Below are positions 1 through 11,403 of a stretch of 64,000 bases of DNA, piece after piece (the stretch's first letter is position 1; every line of letters begins with the position of its first letter). The DNA is from Daldinia sp. FL1419. Taxonomy: Eukaryota; Ascomycota; Sordariomycetes; Xylariales; Hypoxylaceae. The notes under the pieces are model-generated. The model did not search any database and was not told the DNA's origin. It worked only from the letters and a program-made list of their open reading frames with translations. Both the position numbers and the translations under genes were made by a program. The stretch covers positions 372,001 to 436,000 of the forward strand of contig MU623351.1 of assembly GCA_025201765.1 (NCBI GenBank), in the 5' to 3' direction.

Positions 1-170
1 CTTTTCAACAAAACGCTGTACTGTGCTATGTATCATGCAATATTAACCTATAAAACAGGGTGGTGTAATATATGTAAATGCCACGAATTTCCGTGACGTA
101 TCCCATCTTTCTTAGAAACCTGTTCCCTTTCTGTTTATGCCTGGTATATATAAATTCATTTTCAACCCTT

Positions 171-3100
171 CTATACGCGCAACCGATTTCCAACAAGCAG
201 ACCAAAGTAAGCAAGGACGCGGTATATAGAACCGATAGCAAGCAGATATCCCATATTGCGCCAATGCCAGTCAAGATGGTAGCCCACCTGCGTGGCGGCC
301 AATTCCACATTGTAAAGGTACCTGAACGGGTTGACCAGCTGTCCAAAGTACAGCTCTGCCAGCCACGTTCCCGGCGACGCTCGCCATAACCACTCCACGT
401 GCCAATCTTTCACGCTGGACAACGGCGGCGCGGCTCCTGATAAAATACCGACAATTAAGCTGATCATAGTCGCTATTAGAGGCGCGTCTTCTCGTCGGAC
501 TACCATGCTGATGCAGCTGGCGAGACCGTAGATACAGTAGAAGTACACGAGGTTTGCGAGGAACGCCGTACTCCATGGAATAATGGGCACAGAGAGTAGA
601 AGAATAAGTGTCGAAAAGTGCATGCAGCTGAATACCATGCGCGGCAACACAGAAATGCTCTTCGCGAGATAATATGCAATGCGCGAGTGACCTGCTTCGG
701 CTTCTCTTCGATATAACAACATCTCCTCCGAAAAGACCCTGACACCGGGTGCCGCGGCCACAAGACCGATGGCGATAGCCATTAGAAGCGCCAGTTCGGG
801 AACCGACTTGATATCTGTTGCCAGAGACAAGACATCGTACGGCGCATTGTAGATTCCAGTGAATAGAACGCCTTTCTTCGAATTTTGAGCCAGACCGAGA
901 AGTAATCCGGCGACACTGGCCAAACCCATCTCGAAGGCAAACGCAGACTTGGTCCGCCATTGCTGGAGCATAGCACGTTGCAGACATAACCAAAGTTGTT
1001 TCCAGCGCGGCGCGCCTCGCTTCCTGAGTAATTCCCGGCCCTGGGATTTGTTCTCCGCGATAGAAGTCTTCGAGTACCTAACCGAAGCGTGCTTCTCCTT
1101 GATAGACGCATTCCTGCTCGACTGCGCCCAATTCGCAATCAACGCCTCCTTCGACACATCGCCGGTGCGCTTGTATATCCTCCCGTTTCCAGTAATGATA
1201 TCCGTCACGACGTCGCCGAAGTTGCTATGCGGGGGGAAGCTAAACCCGACGTTCTCGAAGAACTCCTGCACGCCGTCTTCCGGGCCCTCGTAGATGATCT
1301 GGCCGTTGGCGAGCAAGATGAGGTCGTCGAGCATTTCGAAGATCTCCATGCGCGGCTGGTGGATGATCACGATGACGGAGATGCCTAATCGCGCGATAGC
1401 CTTGAGCGTTCGCATGATGGAAGAAGCGGCTGTCGCGTCGAGACCGCTGGTCGGTTCGTCGAGGAAGATAGCCATGGGGGCTGCGGCCAGTTCCATACCG
1501 ATGCTAACTCGTTTCCTTTGACCGCCGCTAATCACGGGCTTTCCGACGCTACCTACTAACGAGTCGCGCACATGAGATAATTCCAAACAATCGATGACCG
1601 AGTTGACGTGGGCTTTGATATCAACATCCTTCCAGGTCCGGGGTAAGCGTATCCTCGCGGAGTGAAGAATATTCTCGTAGACGGTCAACTCGGGAAGCAC
1701 GATATCGTCTTGCGGCACGTAACCGATGAGCTTCTTGTATCTCTTGATCTTCCCAGGCACGCTGTTGATCATGACCGAGCCACCCGTGTTGGTAGTCTTT
1801 CCCATGAGAACGTTTACGAAGGTACTCTTCCCGGCACCGGAACCACCCATGACCGCCGTTAGAGATCCACGGTCGATGGATCCCGTAACGCTTTGCAGAA
1901 TCGGCTTCGGGTTACCCTTGGGCTGGAAGCTGAGATCGGTGTAGGCAAACGACAAACCAAATCGAGCGCCGTCGGTTGCTCTTCGCATAGATTCGACGAA
2001 CGCTTGGAGTTGCGGCGAGAATGGTGTTTCGGGAATGTTCAAACTAGAGCTTTGCGGCGTCGGGAAATCGAGTGCGGCTTCGAAGCCAGTCCACGCTTCT
2101 TGGCCCGGCATGTAAGTCGCTTGCATCGGCATCATCTCGTGGTCATTATCCACCTCGCCGGAGATCTCCTTGTAGCCGGTCATTTGTCCCACAAAGGTAG
2201 TGCTCTTCTTGAGCTTGCTACCGATAGACTGTTGTCGGGCTCTCCAGAAGCGCTTGCGAATGTAATACAGGACGAGTAGAACAGCCAAGAGAATATCGAC
2301 GAGGATTAAGACGATGATGGGGATGAGGAACGTTTCGAATGTTGATTTTTCGGGGCATCTACTTCCAATGCTGCACGGCGTAGGAGCGGGAGCACCGGGT
2401 TGACAGTACGTGCCGGCTGGACAAGGGATTATTTTGTTTTCTCCGGGAGGACAGTAGTAACCCTGTTGGCAGACCACGGGTTCGAAAGGACCCATACCGA
2501 AGTTTTTGCCGTTATACATGCATGTGAATCCGGCCAACCTTGCGATCTGGCACTCGGTTACAGGTGGACAGAACTGAGGCAGCGAGTTGACGGTGTTATT
2601 TGTACCTGTTTGATCGTGAGCACATCTTGCATCCCAAGAACCCTTTAGACCTTCAACTCACATAAAAACCCCTCGTTACATCCCACCGTCTCCCAACTTG
2701 ACGCATTCTGTATCGTAATCGGAAGAGCTCCGGGCCGCCAACAAGGAGCAGCGTCGACGGGCGTATCATTCCGGCTAAGTTCTACGGCCGCCCTATAGTA
2801 AGAAGTCGAGAACGAGGTTCGATTCTCGCCCGTGCACGCCCGATCCCAGACGCTAAGCTTACTGGTATCGAGATCGATTAAGGCGTGAGTAGAATTATCT
2901 ACCAGGAAGGCCTTATTGGTATCGGGATGATTCGTCGCATCCGACATGTAGAGTTCCTCCGGTATCTTCGAAGGCCCTACGTTGTTAAACCACTTCCCCG
3001 TCGTCACGTTATAGACACCCTGTGTCTGGTTTCCTATACACTGCCATGCTACAGTATCTTGTGACGTCGTCGTCCCCCGGAAAGCGCAGAGACACGCTTG

Positions 3101-3175
3101 CGTATCGAGGAAGACCGGTCCTCTGGGAGCGTCTTGAGGAAAGAAAGGGTCTTGCGGGATGGCGAGGATCGACAT
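171..3175 (-). CDS. ABCG-type half transporter with cysteine-rich ectodomain
   Basis: Likely a membrane exporter of the White/ABCG class, like yeast Adp1; substrate unknown. Two exons are read, 3175-2662 and 2605-171, joined over a 56 bp intron (GTGAGT..CAG) that splits a Cys codon; about 982 residues. The order is a cysteine-rich extracellular part to about residue 255, one membrane segment near 265-287, a cytosolic nucleotide-binding domain, then a C-terminal membrane domain. Walker A GGSGAGKST lies near 425, the signature ISGGQRKRVSIG near 530 and Walker B AIFLDEPTSGLD near 550, so the ATPase looks intact. The first visible Met (SILAIPQD...) has no signal peptide although the next 250 residues should be extracellular. 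The frame stays open for a few codons upstream to a CAG, so a further 5' exon carrying the signal may be missing. Stop TAG at 171-173. Family call firm; N-terminus uncertain. Confidence 0.85.
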
Positions 3176-4315
3176 TGTGATAATTCTGCGTCGAGTCTAC
3201 CTTTTCGAAACCCGCCCTTAGGGAATAGTCGGTGAAATATCCGTCAAATCAACACTTAGTTGATAGGCCCATTCATGGCCAGCCGGTAGTATACGACAGG
3301 TTAGACACTGCTTATTCTATGTCGGATATGAATACGCTACACTTGCGTAACAGTGTATAGGGTATGAGATTTTAGATGGTGTTACTTGGTAAGCACAGTT
3401 TACCCGAGTCAGCTTCTCGGCAAACTGACTAGCATAGCAGTTTTCTGACGACTATCCTAAAGACCGTAAGGTGGAATAGGCGGCCACGACATTCTACATA
3501 AGGGGCCGCTACGCCGATCCCGTATAGGATACGGGTCCTTTGACCTGCAGAAAGCCATCCTGATCGGGAAATGACCTATCGTGGCTGCGCATGGCGATGA
3601 AGTTGACAGGATCACTAACGAAGGACATTTTCCGGAACCTTAGACCCCTACCCATCTGCGTAAATTACAGCAACAAACAAACCATATCCGTCAGCCTTAC
3701 CGACTCCATAACTTTATGCTTCCTCCCTGACTAGCTGCCCAGCAAGGTCCAGCTGCCTTCCAGCTCTAGCAGGTCTAGCGGCTCTTGTGCGGCGATGCAA
3801 CTCTGCAAATAGCTTGGCGAAGCCTGCGGTGCTGGGCTCGTGGGTCCCATTAATGGAGGTGCTACGTCAGGCTTAGCATATCAGACAGTGTGCGTAAACT
3901 AGGCCGCAGCACATTTTCTTCGAAGAATAAGACCTAACGTGGTGGTTGGGGGGGGGACATGGTTCCATTCCATCGATGCCACAATACTAACTAATAACTC
4001 TACGACTCTTGACAAATCACGATATCCTTGTCAACCCCGTTTGAACTATTTTTACTCTTGAAAAAAGAAAAAGAGAAGCAATCAAGATAAAAAGGGAATA
4101 ATTAAAATAGTTCCTCGGACGAAGAAGTTTAACTAATTCATCACGTCTCGACCGTGTTCGGGTTTCGAAAGGCCCAAGGGAGGTAGGTTGTGTGGATCAT
4201 TCTGCAGCAAACTTATAAATAAATCCTTCACTGTGCTACTGAGGCGCGGGTAGAAAGTTTGCGGGTTTGAAAAGCCACTAAACCCTGGTTTTCCTTGGTT
4301 CATTTTGCTGTTGGT
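3176..4315. other. intergenic, no gene seen
   Basis: No convincing coding region or RNA gene. The stretch upstream of the ABC gene could hold its missing first exon and promoter. A short G run lies near 3948-3956. Confidence 0.5.
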
Positions 4316-5552
4316 TCAGCATCTTAGTTCCCGAGCCAGACGATCTCTCCCGGTCTGTGCCTCGTCGAATAGAATCACTACTATGTATGTACTTCCGAGT
4401 GACCACGGGTTGTAGCTATGTATTTGCATTGGTGTGTCACCGTCGACGTCGACACTGAACAGGTCTGCCCCGTGCTCGAGGAGGAGCCGGGCTATGGCGA
4501 GGTGTCCCCCATACGCGCACATACTAAGGGCCGACCAACTACATAATACGCGTTAGTATTTTTCAAATTTGCATTCGAGGCTCACTGACCCCCATCGATC
4601 TTTTGCATTTACATTGTCCATATCACCATCGCTAGCTGCTTGTACAAGCGCGTCGCCTTTCGCGAAAAGCTTTCGGATAAGTCTCGTGGGATCCGTGATC
4701 GACTTCTTTCTGACAGACGGAGCGACGGATTCAATAGTAAGCGGTTTGAATACCTCATCTATAAGTCTTTTGGCTTGCTTCTTTCGCATCTCCAATTCGA
4801 ACTTCTCGTTCGCCATGCTCGTATCAGCAGGTGAGGATATGATGCTACCTCCTTAACCAGAGTCAGGAGAGACCGTCTTGTCTAGCGCTTTAGTGGGATC
4901 TTCGTTGATAAGCCCCTGTGCCAAGACAGATTTCATCCAATCTGAAATATATTCGTGATGTTCTTCCATGATGGCCGGCGAGATGCCAATGTCCCTCGCC
5001 GTAATTGTACCCATGCATCGAGAGATTCAATCGCCTCGACAGCATCCGGAGTGGTAATAACGGAGCCTTCTCTATACCCGGCACGTACTTCGCAAATGGA
5101 CTTATTCAGCTTCTTTTCGATCCTCGTCGTTGATGAGCTTGATTCATGTTGGTGTTATATAGATATGTGTACATATTCGATATTACGGACTTGACTAGAG
5201 TACCATTAAAAGCCGTTAAGAGTGTTGCATTGCTCACCAAACGGGATCTAATACCAGCAAGATCTTCCAGCCCGAAGCGCATGCGGTCCCATGTCTTTTG
5301 GGCTTGTGTCCCGAGTCGTTCATATGACTTGAGCAGCTTTTGTAGGTCCTCTAGTGTCGTGTTACATCCATCGGTGAGAATATTTAAACGATTCTTTCGA
5401 GAAGTGTCAAGTTCCGGGGATTCATCGATATAGTCCTCGGCTTCTTTTAGTCGGACGTGTAAGGTCTCGCCTGAATCTTTGCATGCCTTGTATACGTTCC
5501 GGGCCAGTTTGGATGCAAGCACTAAGTCACCAAAACCTACGCCAAAGCTCAT
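4316..5552 (-). pseudogene. decayed ankyrin-repeat protein gene with fungal N-terminal domain
   Basis: The 5' part (5552 to about 5170) encodes a helical domain starting MSFGVGFGDLVLASKLA, typical of the N-terminus of fungal ankyrin or STAND-like proteins. The next block, 5125-4856, reads as the usual follow-on (EVRAGYREGSVITTP..EAIESLDAWVQLRR) but the frame breaks at 4991-5000: the continuation DIGISPA..EEHHEYISDWMKSV sits in another frame. That frame meets TAA at 4853-4855 and then carries on in the same frame into LIDEVFKPLT and the first ankyrin repeat. A real intron, 4589-4540 with branch point TACTAAC, joins NAKDRWG to WSALSMCAYGGHLAIARLLLEHGADL. The two lesions argue for a pseudogene. 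Errors in the sequence or unrecognised splicing are the alternatives. No exon pair joining the first two blocks was clean. Confidence 0.6.
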
Positions 5553-6991
5553 GTTGATTTTGACTAGTTGTTTAGAGATCGTCTCAAGTTGGAACTGGGT
5601 TGGGGACGCCCTACGCCAGTTTTCCGGGACATAGATGATACATATCTACCAATATTTATCACGCGCGATGATATCTTAGGCCATACAGATTTATCAGTTC
5701 CTCCCGCCTTGTGAGTATAGCCGACTTCAGCTCTAAACCACTTGGCAGCTTAGGAGGGAGGGATAAATAATATAATTCACTCGAAAAATTGTCACACACC
5801 TGAAGCTATCGCGTTTGGTGGCTAGGTAGCTTACCGCTGTGGCGTTTAACTTCAGGGGACACACGCATTCCTGCAGAAACGCCAACACTTGTCGCGACGA
5901 CTTTAGTCTCAGTCTAGACTACACGAACAAACCAAACGACGAAGACGAGAATATGCTAATAATAACTAGCTATCCTCTTATCAAACATCGTAATCCTCTT
6001 AACTCCGATAAAAACAAAACCGACGCATTAGAGGCGCTGTTCGTCTTGTAATGTCAAGTTCCTAATGTGGAAGAAATAATGAGTGTATTTTAACCAGACC
6101 GCCGAATTTCCAAACAACGGTCGAGCCATTACACTGTGCTTCACGGTGACGACAAGATGAGCCTTGCATTAGAGAATACCCTTAGTTCTTGGCGACTTTG
6201 AGTTTATCAAATTCCCGCCGGCCTAGTCCCGAACATCCTATTACCCCAGCTATTTTCCTGGTCGTTGACTGGTTACCAGGATATTCAGCTGAGTGGGACC
6301 GACAAGGTCACGATGAAAGGTTGGGGGGCTGAAGGATTCCCCCCTAGGCGCAGCACGTAAAAGGGAGATTGGGTAGGTCGATAGGACTTTTTTGTCAAAA
6401 GCGACGACGAACTAACTCGAATTGGTTTTCTATTTCGGCGTATTCAATACGGGATGCATACGTAGTTTTCTGGTTGTAGTCTAGAATCATACCCACGTAT
6501 GTTATGTTTATTCTGGGTAGTATTGGCAAACGCGATAGATGATAGAATAGGCAAGGTAAGGGGGTCCGTTGGAAGAATTGAAATGGATAATATCCATACA
6601 ACTCATAGTTATAATTTTTATTAGTTAATGTTGTTTGTTGTTTGTTTATCTCCTAAGTTCGGATTTGGAGAGCGAAAGGTTTAAAAAAATGGATATCACA
6701 TGATTTGCACGTGTTGAAAAGGTAAAAGGAAGAAAAGAAAAGAAAACACCCCCCGAGGAAAAAAAAAAAAAAAGAAAAAAAGAAAAAAAGGTTGCCCCGC
6801 GTTTAGACGCGAACATAATTAGCAGCAATTGGCGAAATCGGTGCGATGACTCAATTTCAATCCGAAAATTAAAAAATTTACCCCGCGATCGATTCACAAA
6901 AAAAAACTACGTGGGGCCGATTTTAACAAATAATTTCTATTAACTTTTACACCAGCTTACAACATTATCGTAACCACAACCAGTCATCATC
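5553..6991. other. intergenic and LysRS promoter region
   Basis: No gene seen. The right part is the likely promoter and leader of the lysyl-tRNA synthetase gene, with an A-rich tract at 6728-6790. Confidence 0.5.
6728..6790. repeat. A-rich low-complexity tract
   Basis: Runs of A broken by G, with a short C run, about 200 bp upstream of the LysRS start codon. It may be a nucleosome-poor promoter element (inference). Confidence 0.6.
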
Positions 6992-8945
6992 ATGGCAGAT
7001 CAAGCAGATCAAGCACCCACCGCAGAGGTTGCCAACCTGCACCTAGATGAAGTCACCGGCGAAAAGGTGTCCAAGTCTGAATTAAAGAAGAGACAGAAGC
7101 AGCGTGAACGAGATGCGAAAAAGCAAGAGAAAGCTGCTGCTGCCCCGCCTAAGCCAGCCTCAGCGAAGAAGACGAATGCTGAAGCTGACGAAAAGGAGTT
7201 GACTCCTAACGTTAGTCAACTGACGCCGTTATAAAACTAGTACTTGACTAATTGAACTTAGCAATACTTTGAGATTCGATCTCGCGCCATCTCCAAGCTC
7301 ATCGAATCCAAGGAGCCTTACCCTTACCCGCACAAGTTCCATCGCGACTACGACTTGAACGATTTGGTCAAGGAGTTCGGCCACCTCAAGTCTGGAGAAC
7401 ACGACAAGACCAAGACCCTACATGTCGCTGGAAGAATATACAACAAGCGTGCTTCCGGTAGCAAGCTACTCTTCTACGATATCCGCGGCAACAATGGAGT
7501 CAAGGTACAGATCATGTGCCAAGCGCAAGAAATCCGAGAGGGAGCGCCCGCTTTCGAGAAGCAACACGACCACATAAGGCGCGGCGATATCATCGGTGTT
7601 GTTGGTTACGCCGGAAGAACCGCCCCCAAGACCAAGCTCGAGAAGGGTGAGGAGGGTGAGCTTTCCGTCTTCGCCACGGAAGTCATCCTCCTATCCCCTT
7701 GTCTGCACCAACTACCCGACGAGTACTATGGTTTCAAGGACCAGGAACAACGCTACCGCAAGCGCTACCTCGACCTTATCATGAACCCCAAGACCGCCCA
7801 CACCTACCGCACTCGCACCAAGATTATCAAGTACATCCGAAGTTACCTCGACAATGCCGGATTCGAAGAGGTCGAAACCCCTATTTTAAACCAGATCGCG
7901 GGCGGTGCCACGGCCAAGCCCTTCCAGTCTCACCTTAACGATTACAACATGGATATCTTCTTGAGAATAGCACCCGAGCTACCCCTCAAGATGTTGATTG
8001 TGGGAGAGTACGACAAGGTTTACGAAATTGGCCGTCTATTCAGAAACGAGGGCGCCGATCTGACCCACAACCCGGAATTCACTACTTGCGAGTTTTACGA
8101 GGCGTACGCGGATTTCAACGATCTCATGAAGAGAACAGAAGAGCTTGTCTCTGGTATGGTGAAGCACCTTACTGGAAGCTACGTAACCTCATTTACCACA
8201 CAGCACGGCGAGACGTACACAGTTAACTGGGAGGCGCCGTGGCGAAGAGTGGAGATGATCCCTGCCCTCGAGGAAGCAACAGGAGAGAAGTTCCCCCCCG
8301 GCGACCAATTGCACACAGACGAGACGAGGGAATGGCTCAAGGGGGTCTTGAAGAAGGTCAACGTTGTTTGCCCCGCACCCCAGACTACCGCCAGGATGCT
8401 CGACAGATTGACTGGCGAGTTTATCGAGGAGACTGCGGTCAACCCGACCTTCATCACGGAGCACCCCAAGATCATGTCGCCGTTAGCCAAGGACCACCGC
8501 AGCAAGCCCGGTCTAACGGAGCGATTCGAGGCCTTCGTTTGCAAGAAGGAGATCGCCAATGCATACACAGAGTTGAACCAGCCGTTCGAGCAAAGACTGC
8601 GCTTCGAAGAGCAGGCGCGCCAGAAGGCTCAGGGAGACGACGAGGCTCAAATGATCGACGAGACTTTCCTAAACGCTCTCGAATATGGTCTGCCCCCTAC
8701 TGCCGGTTGGGGTATGGGTATTGACCGACTCACCATGTTCCTCACCAACAACTACACTATCAAGGAGGTGCTGTTGTTCCCCTTCATGAACCCCGAACAG
8801 AAGAAGGAGAAGCTCCCCGCCGATGTCGAAGAAGCAGGCGCGGAAGAACCACACGTAAAGGTCGAAGGAATTCGTAAGTGTAGCTCGTCGTAATTATCCA
8901 CTTATTGCCGTACCATACTAACCACAGCCTCTAGCCCACAAATAA
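6992..8945 (+). CDS. KRS1: lysyl-tRNA synthetase, cytosolic
   Basis: Charges tRNA-Lys with lysine in the cytosol; class II synthetase. Exons 6992-7210, 7262-8873 and 8935-8945 give about 613 residues, the usual eukaryotic size. The N-terminal 60 residues are a Lys/Glu-rich, tRNA-binding type extension (SELKKRQKQRERDAKKQEK). An OB-fold anticodon-binding domain follows (HVAGRIYNKRASG, then YDIRG). The catalytic core has motif 2 (GRLFRNEGADLTHNPEFT) and motif 3 (GWGMGIDRLTMFLT, near 555). Intron 1 (7211-7261) and intron 2 (8874-8934, branch TACTAAC at 8916-8922) are supported by frame continuity. The last exon is only 11 nt and ends in Pro-His-Lys-stop. An upstream AG at 8926-8927 would instead give a longer tail. 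It converges on COX15, 248 bp away. Confidence 0.95.
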
Positions 8946-9193
8946 GGAGGAACTTCGACATTCTCGAGAAGAGAAAACCCGTTTATATGGGTAATAGCTT
9001 AGAGTATACTGTCTACAACGTTTGTACAGTACTTCTAGATATTCCGGGCTAAATGGATTTTATGCTCGGCACGCTATAGGGCAGAAATGAAGAAAAAGTT
9101 GAGACTCTACGTATAATACATGGTATCTGTCTAGTGAACAAATAGTGTCTTAAACATCGTACACTCGTTAGATCGGCATAGAAGGTGGCTGGG

Positions 9194-10704
9194 TTACCGC
9201 GGTTGAGTCGCCGATGCCAACCTCTTCTGAACCTGTGCGATTGTCGCCTTAGGCACCCTTAGGCGGTGGCCGAGGACGAGAACGCCAGTTAATAACGCTA
9301 AACTGCCTGCTTGATGCGCGGCGGCAAGCGAAATAGGAACCATGTAGATGAGCGTGCTAATGCCGAGGGCGACTTGTAGACACACGAGGTGTACAATACC
9401 CGTCGCTCCCTTCTTCACGTCCTTAGGCAGTACGGTAGCAAGGCGACCTGATCGGGAGTATGCAAATAGAGCGAGGACGGCGCAGAAAGTAGTCGTGGCG
9501 AGGATCCGGTGGTCTAGCTGGACTAAACTCGGGTTCTCTAATATGTTGCGCCACCATAAATCGGAGTTGTCCTCCTTGCGCGAGTAGAACTTATCCCAGA
9601 GCTCGGATTTGGGCGGGGTTAAGCCCAATCCCATCATAGGGAACTCATTGTAGATAAGACCGGCGTCGAGGCCTGCGACCAGGGCACCAGAGAGCACGGT
9701 CGTGAAGACAAGGACGGTAAGGGCTGATACGGAGCGTCGGAAGGGAGCGATGGCGGGGTTCTTTAGGGCGGAGATTACTTTGCTGGCGGCGGCAGGGTCG
9801 ACGAGCAGACGGCGAGTACGTAGGATGCTTAGGCCTGTGAGGAGCATCCAGGAGTAGCAGACAAAGGCCGTGGCCAAGTGCGTAGCGAGACGGTACTGCG
9901 AAACGCGGGGATGCGATCCCGGCGCAAATAAGTCGTCCTTAAGACCAGACTTTACCATCCACCACCCAATAAACCCTTGGAAGCCAATAAGCGCGGAGAT
10001 ACCGACGAGATGTGCGGCGACACGAGCAGATACACGACGGCGAGCAACTAAGTATATAGTAGGCACCGCAAAAGTCAATCCGATAACACGACCCCATAGT
10101 CTATGCGTCCATTCCATGTAGTAGATCTTCTTAAACTCATCGAGGTCCATATGCGAATTCAACAGGCGGAACTCAGGCGAGGCTCGGTATTTCTCGAATT
10201 CGGCCTCCCAGTCGTCCTGGGTCATAGGCGGGCGGGACCCGGTTACGGGCTTCCATTCCGTTATGCTGAGTCTGTATTTGCGCAATCAGCTTCCCAGGTC
10301 CTTTTATTATCTACCAACAGACAAAGGAGAAGGGGGGCAACTTCATACCCAGACTCCGTTAACCGCGTGAGACCACCAAAAACCACGATCCCAAAAACAC
10401 TCGCCGCACTCCCAATCAACCAATACGCCACGCCCTTGGAGCTCGTCTCCGGAAACACGCTCTTCACGACCTGCGGCGCCTCGCTCGCTACCGCCGCCGA
10501 GGTAAAGTATCGCGCAAACTTCGTCGTGGTATTCGCTTTCGCTTCCCCCGCGGTACTAGCTCGGCGCACCTGTTGCTGCTGCTGCTGCTGCAGGGCCCGG
10601 AACACCCGCGACGAGGGCTGTGCGCGGAGGCATTGGCGGCAGACGAAGGGGTTAGGCGATATTCTAGCCGTCGCCCTGCGGATCCCCGGGAGAAGAAGCG
10701 ACAT
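9194..10704 (-). CDS. COX15: heme A synthase COX15, mitochondrial inner membrane
   Basis: Oxidises heme O to heme A for cytochrome c oxidase. Exons 10704-10349 and 10271-9194 are separated by a 77 bp intron that splits TRLTESG from LSITEWKPVTG; about 477 residues. The first 45 residues are basic and Ser/Ala-rich, with FVCRQCLR and a poly-Gln run, as in a mitochondrial presequence. The conserved heme-ligand contexts are present: MEWTHRLWGRVIG, the THLATAF helix, LDHRILAT and AAHQAGSLALL. Eight or so hydrophobic segments fit the family. The start was set at 10704 because it has a good context (CCAAAATG); a longer frame upstream has no ATG. Nothing appears broken. Confidence 0.95.
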
Positions 10705-11403
10705 TTTGGGGCGTTGCGGTGAGGAATTGGTCCTCTTGAAAGGCTGAGTTGGGGGGTGCAAATGGGAAGGTTTTCATTAACAATCATACGATAAGATACG
10801 GAACTTGGTAGATGTGGTATAGGTACGTAGGTAGTATTATGTAACTGGGCGGCTACCTAGGGAGGGTTAGTGGGTTAGTACCTACCTAGGTTAGGGAGCT
10901 GAGGGGTGCTGGTGTAAACTTCTGTACGACGGTAGTGAATTGATTGCTTGTTTGTATCAACTAAACTAAAAATCTAACGGTTAAGTGCCTACCTAACCAC
11001 CTCTTCTCAACTTCAACTTCTCCTAGTCTCCTTTTCATGATCTAAACCCGGTCCCTAAAAAGACGAAAATGAAGATTGACGAAGATCTTGCGCAACTCAT
11101 TATTTTTTATCATTTCTGCGTATCTGCTATCTGTGTGTATTTGTAAAATCATTCGCTCGTCGCTCTATTGTACAGAAACTAGGAAATATCATCGCTCTTA
11201 TTATCGTCGTGTACTGATGTTCGCACTGTTTGAATAGCCTCACCACTCCTTTGCTTAGTGGTGTAAACCGCGGCTCTCTTCTATTTTTCTTTGTCGTTTC
11301 GTTTCTCGTGGCCCCCTCATACCCCCTTTGTCCCCTTACTATCCTCCTCCTACTTTCCCTAAGATTCGATGCGTAAAAAGTTGACGTGGGTATCTTATCG
11401 TGC
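10705..11403. other. intergenic between COX15 and CDF gene
   Basis: Promoter side of COX15 and 3' flank of the CDF gene. Contains two copies of the CCTAGG-type motif (near 10853 and 10881-10890) and T/C-rich DNA near 11270-11460. No gene seen. Confidence 0.5.
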
